DNA of 64,000 nucleotides from Myxococcales bacterium (lineage in GTDB: Bacteria; Myxococcota_A; Polyangia; Polyangiales; Polyangiaceae), in contig JANYHK010000027.1 in NCBI GenBank assembly GCA_025359105.1, positions 62,001 to 126,000 on the forward strand. Reading direction: 5' to 3'. The notes beneath the pieces were generated by a model. It saw nothing but the letters and a program-made list of their open reading frames with translations. It did not search any database and was not told the DNA's origin. Positions 17,357-25,770 of this stretch are shown here, in pieces. A program made the translations under genes and the position numbers. Positions within the stretch are counted from its first letter, which is position 1; each line of letters starts with the position of its first letter.

Positions 17357-18328
17357 TCAGAGCCACTTCCGGTGACGGAACCACGCGAAGATGCCGATCG
17401 TCGTCGCGAGCATGAGGCCGAGCGCGTAGGCGTAGCCGTACTTCCACTTCAGCTCGGGCATGAACTCGAAGTTCATGCCGTAAACGCCGGCGATGAACGT
17501 GAGCGGCAGCATGACCGTGCTCATGAGGGTCAGGGTCTTCATGACCTCGTTCATGCGGTTTCCCTGGACGCTCAGGTACGCCTCCAGCGCGTTCGACAGC
17601 AGCTCGCGGTAGCTCTCCGCGAGATCGGTCGTTCGCGAGAAGCTGTCGTACACGTCGCGGAAGAACGGGGCGGCGTCGCGAGGGATGAGCTCGAACTCGC
17701 CGCGCCCGAGGCGCAGCAGCATCTCGCGCTGGTGGAGCGAGGTGCGCCGTAGGCGCTGCAGCGAGCGCTTGAGCAGGAAGATGCGGCGCAAGAGGGCGGG
17801 GCCGCGCGGCGTGCCAGCGGCCGTCAGGATCTGCTCCTCGAGGGCGGAGATCTCCTTGTCGAAGTGATCGATGAGCGGGAGAAAATCGTCCACCATGTGA
17901 TCGAGCAGGGCGTGCGCGACCCACGGGGCGCCCTTCGTGAGGGGGCGGGCGCACCGGAGGAGGCCGTCGGCCACCGCCTTCACCGCCGCGGAGTCGCGGT
18001 TGTGGGTGAGCACGAAATTGGGCCCGAGGACGACGTCGAGCTCCATCGTCTCGAGCTTCTGTGCGCTCGATCCGACGCGAACGCTGTGGCCGACGATGTA
18101 GAGGTAGGTCGTGAAGTCCTCGACCTTGGGGGCCTCGGTGTCGTTCCAGATGTCTTCCTGCGTGAGCGGGTGGATCCCGAACGTCTTGGTCAGCAGGCGA
18201 TCGGTCTCGACGGTGCGCGACTCGAGATCGATCCAGAGCTGCCGCTCGTCCTCGTGGGCCTTCGCCACCTCGTCGGCGCTCTGCGTCTCGACGATGGTGC
18301 CGTCTGCCGCCAGGATGTGCGCGCGCAT
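17357..18328 (-). CDS. corA: Magnesium/cobalt transporter CorA
   Basis: The 323-residue protein has a large acidic cytoplasmic domain and two C-terminal membrane helices. The family hallmark GMN is at 284-286 (VYGMNFEFMPE) between the helices, followed by the basic end WFRHRKWL. It should form a pentameric channel for Mg2+ uptake. It is placed 15 bases after the methyltransferase gene and 22 before def. Confidence 0.95.
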   Translation of the reverse strand: MRAHILAADGTIVETQSADEVAKAHEDERQLWIDLESRTVETDRLLTKTFGIHPLTQEDIWNDTEAPKVEDFTTYLYIVGHSVRVGSSAQKLETMELDVVLGPNFVLTHNRDSAAVKAVADGLLRCARPLTKGAPWVAHALLDHMVDDFLPLIDHFDKEISALEEQILTAAGTPRGPALLRRIFLLKRSLQRLRRTSLHQREMLLRLGRGEFELIPRDAAPFFRDVYDSFSRTTDLAESYRELLSNALEAYLSVQGNRMNEVMKTLTLMSTVMLPLTFIAGVYGMNFEFMPELKWKYGYAYALGLMLATTIGIFAWFRHRKWL

Positions 18329-18343
18329 GAGCGATGGGCGCCG

Positions 18344-20332
18344 TCAGCGCTTGGCAGCGAGGATGAGCGTGCGCGGCGAGTCGCAGCCGAAGAAGACGCC
18401 CGGCGTCGCGGTGCGCCCGCTCACCTCGGCGACGCGGAAGCCTTGCTCGTGGAGGACGCGCCCGAGCTCGTGCAAGGCGTAGACGCGGATCGAGTATTCG
18501 ATCTCCTTGGTGCGCCCGTCGTCCATCATCATCGTGCGCTTCACCTTCATGCGGCTGGTGATCCAGTCGATCTGCATCTCGTCCATGCAGATGCAGCCCT
18601 CGCCCTCGAACCAGGCGAGCGACGGCGATTGCTTCATGATGTAGTCGCGGTTGACGACGTCGAGCAGGAAGACCCCGCCGGGGCGCAGCGCCTTGTGCAC
18701 GCGGGAGATGACCTGCGCGTTCTTCTCTTCGTCGAAGTAACCGAAGCTCGTGCCCCAGCAGTAGACGCCGTCGAACTGCTCGTCGAACGTCATGTCGCGC
18801 ATGTCGCCCTGGACGAAGTTGAGGCGCGCTTCGCGATCGTGCGCCTCGTCGGCGGCACGCGCCAGCATGGCGAGTGACAGATCGAAGCCGACGACGTGGT
18901 AGCCGCGGCGCGTGAGCTCGATCGCGTGAAGACCCGTGCCGCAGCCGAGATCGAGCAGAACGCCGTCGCGCGCGACGCCGAGGCTCTCTTCGATGAAGCT
19001 CGTCTCCGTGCCGATCTGCGAGTCGGTCACCTTGGAGGACGCGCGGATGAAGTCGTCGTTGAAGAGCTCCTCCCACCACGGACGCACGCGCTTGCGGGCG
19101 GCGGCTGCGTCGGTGAGCGCGGGCGGCGCGAGCGCGCCCGACGCTTGGGGCGTCGTGACACGCGCGCGACCTTCGCCCGGTGCGGGCGAAGCGCTCGAGG
19201 GCGTCGATGCGCCCGAGCCCTGCAAACTCTGCGAGGACGCCGGGGCCAGCGGTAGCACCGCAGGCGCCGGGGGCGATGGCGAGCTCGGCGACACGGCGCT
19301 CGCCGGCGGCGTCGCGGGGGCGACCACGACCGCCGGCGGAAGCGGCGGCTTGCCGGAGGTAAGGGGCGGCGGCGGCGGATTGCTCGGGGGCGGCGGCGGG
19401 ATCGACTTCGCCTTCGGCCGCATCGGCGGAACACCGGGCGGCGGCGGCGCGGCCTTGGGGAGCGCCTCGACGCTGACGAGATCGTCGACGGAGATCTCGG
19501 GCGCGTCGCCCGGCTCCGAGGGGCGCGGCAAGGGCTCGCTCTGCGTCGGCGCGGGATCCTCGTCCTCGAAGCGCACGTCTTCCCCTTCGGGATCGAGGAT
19601 CGCGCGCATCGGCGCACGCGCCGGGGCCAGCGGCTCTCCCGGCGGGCTCGAGCGCAAAGGCGTGGGGGCCTGCGCGCCCTGAGCCGGCGGCGACGAGGAC
19701 GAGCCGGCCGGCCGGTTCGACTTCGGGCGTGCCGCAGGACCGGCGGGGACGCTCGACGGACCACCGCCGACATCCAGCGTCGTCTCCGGCGGATCGCCCG
19801 TGCTGTCCATCACCGCGATCTCCTCGGAGATCGGCGCAAGGTACTCGCTGGTCACGTCGGGATCGAGGTCGCGCGGTGTCGGCGGCGCGGCGTCGGCGAC
19901 CGTGGGCTGGTACGGGGTCCAGCTGTCCTCGCGCTCGATGCGCGGCGCCGGCGGTCCGAGCGGGAGGGGCATCTCGTCGTCGGCAGAGTCGTCCATCGGA
20001 GGCGGTCCGACCGAGATGATGCGCGTGCCCTTGATCTCCGGCGAGGGCTCGCCGCCGTCCGAGGGTTCGGCCACCGGCATCGCGCGCGGCGTCGGCCGCG
20101 AGACTTCGTCGTCGGGGATCCGCAGCGTCATGCGCGCGCGGACGCGGCGCGCGCTCGGTGTGTCGCCGCTCGCGCGCCGCTGTGAGGGGCGATCGCGGGG
20201 GACGACCTTCTCGGGTTTCGGCTCGACCGGCGGCGGCTGCGCGGTGATCTCGTCCTCGGCCGCCGCTGCGGCAGCGGTCTCGGCCTCGGCGTCGAGGTCA
20301 CCCGGCGCAGTGACGCGATTGTCTTCGCTCAT
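18344..20332 (-). CDS. SAM-dependent methyltransferase with long disordered N-terminus
   Basis: The start at 20332 is set by the ATGA overlap with psd (TGA 20331-20329). The frame is open further upstream but antisense to psd. The 662-residue product begins with ~430 residues of Pro/Ser/Glu-rich, disordered sequence. A class I methyltransferase domain follows: motif I DLGCGTG (about 461-467), acidic VGFDLS at the end of strand 2, QGDMRDM and the post-motif LRPGG. The substrate is unknown. Co-translation with psd raises the possibility of a phospholipid N-methyltransferase acting on phosphatidylethanolamine. That is inference from neighbourhood, not from a substrate motif. Confidence 0.85.
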   Translation of the reverse strand: MSEDNRVTAPGDLDAEAETAAAAAAEDEITAQPPPVEPKPEKVVPRDRPSQRRASGDTPSARRVRARMTLRIPDDEVSRPTPRAMPVAEPSDGGEPSPEIKGTRIISVGPPPMDDSADDEMPLPLGPPAPRIEREDSWTPYQPTVADAAPPTPRDLDPDVTSEYLAPISEEIAVMDSTGDPPETTLDVGGGPSSVPAGPAARPKSNRPAGSSSSPPAQGAQAPTPLRSSPPGEPLAPARAPMRAILDPEGEDVRFEDEDPAPTQSEPLPRPSEPGDAPEISVDDLVSVEALPKAAPPPPGVPPMRPKAKSIPPPPPSNPPPPPLTSGKPPLPPAVVVAPATPPASAVSPSSPSPPAPAVLPLAPASSQSLQGSGASTPSSASPAPGEGRARVTTPQASGALAPPALTDAAAARKRVRPWWEELFNDDFIRASSKVTDSQIGTETSFIEESLGVARDGVLLDLGCGTGLHAIELTRRGYHVVGFDLSLAMLARAADEAHDREARLNFVQGDMRDMTFDEQFDGVYCWGTSFGYFDEEKNAQVISRVHKALRPGGVFLLDVVNRDYIMKQSPSLAWFEGEGCICMDEMQIDWITSRMKVKRTMMMDDGRTKEIEYSIRVYALHELGRVLHEQGFRVAEVSGRTATPGVFFGCDSPRTLILAAKR

Positions 20333-21213
20333 ACGCGTCCTCCCTGCCGGGCGACGCCGTTGCCCACGCGGGCGTGCGCGGAGGCCGCTCGCGCGAGCGG
20401 CTGCCCATAGAGGATCGGACCCTCGCCGGCGCACCATTTCTCGAGCGCCTTCGGCTCGAGGAACACGACCGCCGTGGAGCCGAGGTGGAACATGCCGAGC
20501 TCTTCCCCACGCGCAATGGGCCGCGGCGCGTCGTCGAAACGGTGCTCGCCGAGTGGGACGTCGTGGCCGTCGACACACCCGAGCGTGATGCGGCCGACGA
20601 TCATGGCCACCACCATCACGACGGTGACGCGGCCGAGCTCCGGCGTGTCGATCACGATGGCAACGCGACGGTTGCGCGCGAAGAGGTTCTTCACGTGTCG
20701 CATCCCGATCGAGTTGACCGGGAAGTAGTCGCCGGGCAGGGAGCGGACGAGCGTGATGTGGCCGCTCACCGGCGAATGGACGCGGTGGTAGTCGCGTGGC
20801 GACAGGTAGACGACGCAGCCGCCCCCGCCCTCGTAGCGCGCGGCGTCCGTGGCATCGCCGATGAGGTCCTCCACGGCGTAGTCCGCCCTCTTGACGCGGA
20901 AACGGCGTCCGTCCACCCGCCCCATGGACTCCACGCGGCCATCGGCAGGGCTGACGACGACGCGCGGATCCGGATCGATCGGACGCGCCCCCGAGGCGAG
21001 ATCGCGGGTGAAGAAGTCGTCGAAGCTCTGCCACCCCTCGGTGCGGACGCACTCGTCGAACTTCACGTCGTAGGCCTTCGAGTACAGGCCGACCACGGCC
21101 CGACCGACGGCGGGGCTCCAGGAGTGGTCGGCGAGGCGACCCATCGCCCGCCCGATGCTCGCGCGCGGCAAGACGCGAAGGAGCTGGGCGGTGGCGTACG
21201 TAAGTGCGCTCAT
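20329..21213 (-). CDS. psd: Phosphatidylserine decarboxylase
   Basis: This enzyme makes phosphatidylethanolamine from phosphatidylserine in the membrane. The 294-residue proenzyme has VSPADGRV (about 88), the YHRVHSPVSG motif and the self-cleavage site LGST (244-247), where the Ser becomes the pyruvoyl group. I chose ATG 21213. A GTG at 21246 would add 11 residues. It overlaps the methyltransferase gene by ATGA. The 99-base gap to the peptidase gene above may hold its own promoter. Confidence 0.95.
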   Translation of the reverse strand: MSALTYATAQLLRVLPRASIGRAMGRLADHSWSPAVGRAVVGLYSKAYDVKFDECVRTEGWQSFDDFFTRDLASGARPIDPDPRVVVSPADGRVESMGRVDGRRFRVKRADYAVEDLIGDATDAARYEGGGGCVVYLSPRDYHRVHSPVSGHITLVRSLPGDYFPVNSIGMRHVKNLFARNRRVAIVIDTPELGRVTVVMVVAMIVGRITLGCVDGHDVPLGEHRFDDAPRPIARGEELGMFHLGSTAVVFLEPKALEKWCAGEGPILYGQPLARAASAHARVGNGVARQGGRV

Positions 21214-21312
21214 ACGGGATTTCGGTGCGAGGCCATTCGAGACCACACCGTTTTTTGGATGCTATCGCCCGGCAACCAACGGGGTCAACGCGTCGTTCTC
21301 GGCCCCCCCCTC

Positions 21313-22860
21313 TCAGTCCTTGCCGAGGGGGGGCTCTCCCATCTTTCGGGCCGCCTCACACAAGAGGCGCGAGGCAGTCGTTTCCGGCGACTTTGCGGGG
21401 TCGAGCGTCTCGCAGGCGGCCTCGTCGTCGTAGGGATTCGCCGAGATTGCCTCGACGAAGGCCGGGTCGGCGACGGCGAGATCCTCCCGGTCGCGCGCCC
21501 AGCGCCCCCGGATGGCCCACCAGCCCGAAAACGACGCGGACACGTCCTTCGGGTCGGCGAGGAGCGGCTCGCCCTCCTTCTTGCGCCCCAGCGCTTCGAG
21601 CGTCCGCGCTTTCATGTGGCGGATGCTGGGATCGGCCGAGAAATCCTTGGGGGGGATCTGGCCAAGCTCGGCCAAGGCCTGCTCGGGGTGCTCGCGGCCG
21701 TAGAGGAGCTCCGCGAGGCGCATGCGCTCGTGGGTCTCGCGCAGGTTCGTGGGGGCGGCGCCGAGGCCCATGAGCTCCAGCGCGCTCATGTCCTTCTTCG
21801 TGTTGCTGGTCGCCACGCTCGCTCGCCAGCGGACGTCCCATGCTTTCAGGTCCGCGCCGGTGGCATCGAGGAGCGCGAGATCGGGCGCCTTCCTCTCTCG
21901 AAGGGCCGCGAAGAGCTTGGGCATGGCGTCCGGCTTCGACGTCTGCGCCATGAAGCGCACGAAGCTGGTCACCTCGGCGAAGGCAACCATGGCGGCGTCG
22001 GCGCTGGGGAGCATCGCGATCGAGGGCCCCAGCTTGTCGAGCGGGAGATCCATCTTCATCTCGATGCCGCGCACCACGATCGAGTCGACGGGAGGCCGAT
22101 CGTCGAACGGGCCCGGCGCGCGCCAGCGGACCTCCTCGCGCTTGGCCATCCCTTCCTGCAGCCACAACGGCGCGCGATCGGCGGTGGCGCGCGTGACGGC
22201 GAGGTGCGTGAGCTCGTGGGCGATCGTGTCGCGCCACGAATAGCCGTGACGGCTGGCCCGCGGAGACAGAAGCGTCACCCTCCCCCACTTGGCGACGGCG
22301 ACTGTTCCGGTGGTCGTGGCCGCCTCGTACGGCAGGCCGGTCATGGCGGAGAGGGTCAATAGGTCCCGCACGATCGTGATGCGCGTGGGCTTGGGCCAGG
22401 TGACGCCGAGATCGCGCGTGAGCGCGTCGCGAGCGGCCACGACCGTCTCGGTGATGAGCGGTCCGAGGGGCCGATCGTTCTCGTCCTGGTAGCGGATCTC
22501 GAGCGCCTTGGCGTCGTCGCGCTCCACGACGGTCGCCGCCGTGGCGCGCGCGCAGCCGCGGGCGATGTCGGCGAGCACACCGCCCTGCTCCGTCTTGGCG
22601 AGCTCTGGCCGCGCGAGGATCACGCCAGCGCCGTCGCAGTCGCCCTCGTAGATGGCCAGGCGCGCGCGCTCGAGTCCGAGGAGCGGGCTGTCGGGATCGC
22701 CCCCCTCCAGCGCCTTGCGCGCGTCGTCGTAGTCGAGCGAGAGCGTCGCTTCGGCCGCGCGCCCGGCGCGCTCCAGCGCGTCGTTCAGCGCAGCGTGCGA
22801 GGGCGCGGAGGCCGCGAGGCCCACAAGCGCGAAAGCAGCGAATGCGACGCGGCGCCTCAT
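21313..22860 (-). CDS. Gluzincin-type secreted metallopeptidase with TPR-like tail
   Basis: The start at 22860 overlaps the TGA of the upstream gene (ATGA). The 515-residue protein has a signal peptide (AAFALVGLAASAPSHA). It carries the zinc motif HELTH (215-219) and a downstream Glu in WLQEGMA (E236) at the spacing expected for gluzincins (peptidase MA family). This supports a catalytic metallopeptidase. The C-terminal third has helical repeats like TPR (AELLYGREHPEQALAELGQ, ARTLEALGRKKEGE). Substrate unknown. It follows a DUF4175-like membrane protein and a kinase gene. Confidence 0.82.
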   Translation of the reverse strand: MRRRVAFAAFALVGLAASAPSHAALNDALERAGRAAEATLSLDYDDARKALEGGDPDSPLLGLERARLAIYEGDCDGAGVILARPELAKTEQGGVLADIARGCARATAATVVERDDAKALEIRYQDENDRPLGPLITETVVAARDALTRDLGVTWPKPTRITIVRDLLTLSAMTGLPYEAATTTGTVAVAKWGRVTLLSPRASRHGYSWRDTIAHELTHLAVTRATADRAPLWLQEGMAKREEVRWRAPGPFDDRPPVDSIVVRGIEMKMDLPLDKLGPSIAMLPSADAAMVAFAEVTSFVRFMAQTSKPDAMPKLFAALRERKAPDLALLDATGADLKAWDVRWRASVATSNTKKDMSALELMGLGAAPTNLRETHERMRLAELLYGREHPEQALAELGQIPPKDFSADPSIRHMKARTLEALGRKKEGEPLLADPKDVSASFSGWWAIRGRWARDREDLAVADPAFVEAISANPYDDEAACETLDPAKSPETTASRLLCEAARKMGEPPLGKD

Positions 22861-25742
22861 CGGAGGAGCCCCTCCGCGTAGCGACGTACGGCGTCCTTCT
22901 GGCGACCGCTCGACGGCTGCCCGAGCCCCTTGATGACGCGCTTGCGGAACTCCTCGGGGCCTTTGTGCTGATCGGCCTTCGGGATGTCGATCGCGTCGAG
23001 CGCGTCGCGATCGCCGCCTTCGCCGCGATCCTGATCGGTGGACTTGCCCATCGCCTCTTTCGCCTGCTCGAGCTGGCGCTGCATCTCGCGCTGCGCTTCG
23101 AGCGCCTTGTCGATCTGGCCCTGCTTGAGAGCGCGCGACGCCTCGTGGCCGCTCTTCTCGGCGCCGTCGAGGGCCTCGAGCGCCGGCTGCGGGAGCGCTC
23201 CCTGTCCGCCCTTGTCTTTGATCTGCCCGGCGCGCTGCGCCATCTTCTCCTCGTCGTCGCCGTGCTTCGACAGATCCTTGCCCGCCCGCTCGGCCGCCTT
23301 CTTGCGGAGCTTGTCGAGCTCCTGCTCCGCCCAGCGCACCTCGGGCTCGAGCTTCTTCTTCGCGTCGTCGATCTTCTTCTCGGCGCCCTGCGGATCGCCC
23401 ATGCCCATCCAGCGCTCGCGCGCGGCGGTGCGCTTGGCTTCGTCGAGCGCCTGGAGCGCGTTCTTGCCGCTCGACACCGCGTCGGAGGGGTTGCCCTGCT
23501 CGAGCGAGCGGGCCATCTGCTCGCTGTGCTCCTTCGCCGCCGCGCCCTTGCTCGTCCACGAGTCGCTGCCGGCGCCGATGGACGGCATGGCTTTCGTCGC
23601 CTCGCGCACCGACTGGGCGTGCTTCTTCGACTCCTCGGCGAGCGCCTTCACGTCCTCGTCACTGCCGGCCTGGCTCAGGGCGCGCTCGGTCTCGCCCATA
23701 CCGGTCGCGTGATCGTTCGCGAGGCGCTCGATGTCCCCCGCCGCCTCGTTGAACGCCTGCTCCGCGTCGCTCGGCGTGCCCTCGTCGTCGCCTGGCATGC
23801 CGCGGCCACCGCCCGACTCGCCGCCGGCGTGCCCCGACTTTCCGCGCGCGCCGAACGACGGATCGGGCAGGTGGAGGCGCGCCGCCAGATCGCGCGCGGC
23901 GAGCTCGGCGTGCACGACGTCGTCCATGGAACGACCGCGCGCCACGCGGAGGAGATCGGTCTCGATGATCTCCCCTATGTCACGCCCGAGCGAGCCCATG
24001 CGCGCCATCGACTTTCTGCCGCCCGAGAGGACCGTCGCCGCCGCATCGGCGCGCGAAATCCCGCGTTCCTTCTCCTTCGCGCGCTGCATCTGCGACGCGC
24101 CGAGCGCGAGATCGTCGGCCACGTCCGCGAGCTTGAGGGCGGCCGCCTTCGCGTCGGCGAGCCCGAGGCCCTGCATCGCCGCGTCCACGACGAGCACGAT
24201 GCGCTCGCTCGCCTTCACGAGCCCCGCGTGCGTCGTCTGGCTCGCGCCGTGCGCTTCCTTGTCCATCGCCTCGCGGACCTTGCGCATGTTGCCGCGCATC
24301 ATCGCCTGGAGGCGCCCGGACACGCGGACGCCGGCGTAGGTGGACGACAGCGTCGCGTCGAGCAGCTCGGCGTTTTCGTCGACCCCCTTGGCCTCTTCGG
24401 CGATGAAGCGGCGCAGCGCGAGCGTCTCCTTGGGCATGACCCCCGCCATGCGCCACGCCAGAGAGTCGACGAGCGCGTCGCGGAGCTTGCGGAGCGCCTC
24501 GATGCGCTGCGCCTCGGGCTCGCCGACGTCAGGTGGCACGATCGTGATCGCCTGGCTCTCGCCCCACTTCGGACCCGTGAGCGGATCGTTGTCCTTCGCC
24601 TCCACGCGCACCTCGACGGGGGCGTGGCTCTTCTTGATGAACGGATCGGTCATGCGCAGCGCGTGCCCGCCGCGGTCACGCCGCGTCTCGCCGTCGAGCC
24701 TCGCGAGGACGCGTCTCTCTTCGCGTGCGCCGGAGCGCAGGACCAGGTGCACCTCGCGCAGACCGTGGTCGTCGGTCGCTTCGTAGCGAATGGGAATGTC
24801 GCCGGTGTCGGCCTGGACGGCGAGCAGGATCTTCTTCGGTGCGTCCTCGAGCGTGACGACGGGCGGGAGGTCGGCGATGCTCTTCACGCTCATTGCCACC
24901 GGCTCCGGGATCAGGACCTCGCCGAAGCGCGCGACCGTGCGAAGCTCGACGGTGGCCGAGAGCGGCCAGCGCGCCACGACGTGGCCGGACCCGTCGTCGA
25001 CGAACGGCACCTCGCTCGCGCCGTCGGTGAGCGCGAGGCGGCGACCTCGGTGCGTGGGGATCCCTCGCACCGTGAGCAGCGTGCCGTACGGGAGCGCCGC
25101 CGTCGCGTACGGCGGATGGCGACGCTCCTCGATGTGAAGGTAGTCCGGCGGGCGGGCTCGGACGTCCACGTCGTCGAGCCAGACCATGCCGAGCGGGGCG
25201 ACGCCGCCGCGGGCCAGGAGCACGTCGAACCCCTCGGCGGGCGCCCATGGCTCGTACGCGACGACGGCGAAGGTGGCCGCCGCCGTCGAGAGCGCGACGA
25301 CGCCGAGCACGAAGGCGACGCGGCGCGCGCCATCCTCGACGCGATCCTGGGGCAGCGCACGGAGGGTCCGCTCGACGTGGAGCGCGGCGAGCTCCGGTGA
25401 CGTGCCGTCGGCGTGCCCCGCCAGGGTCAACGCGCGCAGGGCCCTGCCCGCGCGCTCCGGATCGACGCCGCCGACGAGCCGCTGGATCGCGAGGGCGGGG
25501 TCGCGCAGCACACGCCGATCGTGCCACCGCCAGAGCCACACGCCGCCCGCGAAGAGCACGAGCGTCACCGCCGCGCCGAGGCGGGCCGCGGGCGTGCCGT
25601 AACGGGCGCCGAGCAGCGCCGCCGTGACGACGAGGATAGACAGCGCGACCGTGACCCGCCGCCTCGGCGCGCGAACCGTCTCGGTCCAGGCCTCGACGAG
25701 GGGTCTGAGCGCTTCGAGCCTCACGCCATGAGAACGTAGCAC
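22857..25742 (-). CDS. DUF4175-like large membrane-anchored coiled-coil protein
   Basis: The 961-residue protein has two or three N-terminal membrane helices (about 33-50, 54-72 and 150-170). An extracytoplasmic region follows with Ig-like beta segments (about 180-400), then a long helical, highly charged part with many Gln/Lys/Glu repeats to the end. This layout matches DUF4175-type proteins found in many proteobacteria and Planctomycetes. Function is unknown, and a cell-envelope scaffold is my guess. It lies 28 bases after the Ser/Thr kinase and overlaps the metallopeptidase gene. Confidence 0.7.
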   Translation of the reverse strand: MLRSHGVRLEALRPLVEAWTETVRAPRRRVTVALSILVVTAALLGARYGTPAARLGAAVTLVLFAGGVWLWRWHDRRVLRDPALAIQRLVGGVDPERAGRALRALTLAGHADGTSPELAALHVERTLRALPQDRVEDGARRVAFVLGVVALSTAAATFAVVAYEPWAPAEGFDVLLARGGVAPLGMVWLDDVDVRARPPDYLHIEERRHPPYATAALPYGTLLTVRGIPTHRGRRLALTDGASEVPFVDDGSGHVVARWPLSATVELRTVARFGEVLIPEPVAMSVKSIADLPPVVTLEDAPKKILLAVQADTGDIPIRYEATDDHGLREVHLVLRSGAREERRVLARLDGETRRDRGGHALRMTDPFIKKSHAPVEVRVEAKDNDPLTGPKWGESQAITIVPPDVGEPEAQRIEALRKLRDALVDSLAWRMAGVMPKETLALRRFIAEEAKGVDENAELLDATLSSTYAGVRVSGRLQAMMRGNMRKVREAMDKEAHGASQTTHAGLVKASERIVLVVDAAMQGLGLADAKAAALKLADVADDLALGASQMQRAKEKERGISRADAAATVLSGGRKSMARMGSLGRDIGEIIETDLLRVARGRSMDDVVHAELAARDLAARLHLPDPSFGARGKSGHAGGESGGGRGMPGDDEGTPSDAEQAFNEAAGDIERLANDHATGMGETERALSQAGSDEDVKALAEESKKHAQSVREATKAMPSIGAGSDSWTSKGAAAKEHSEQMARSLEQGNPSDAVSSGKNALQALDEAKRTAARERWMGMGDPQGAEKKIDDAKKKLEPEVRWAEQELDKLRKKAAERAGKDLSKHGDDEEKMAQRAGQIKDKGGQGALPQPALEALDGAEKSGHEASRALKQGQIDKALEAQREMQRQLEQAKEAMGKSTDQDRGEGGDRDALDAIDIPKADQHKGPEEFRKRVIKGLGQPSSGRQKDAVRRYAEGLLR

Positions 25743-25770
25743 CTTCGACGGCGCCGGTAGCCGCTCGGCG

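Noticed and set aside
20333-21052. 5' extension of the methyltransferase frame into psd
   Set aside because: It overlaps psd on the same strand in another frame. The ATGA junction at 20332 gives a better start.
20374-22362. Plus-strand open frame of 662 codons across psd and the metallopeptidase
   Set aside because: Covers two well-supported minus-strand genes and has no recognisable motif.
22842-25400. Plus-strand open frame of 852 codons opposite the DUF4175-like gene
   Set aside because: Shadow of the minus-strand gene. Composition is Arg/Leu/His-rich without domain pattern.
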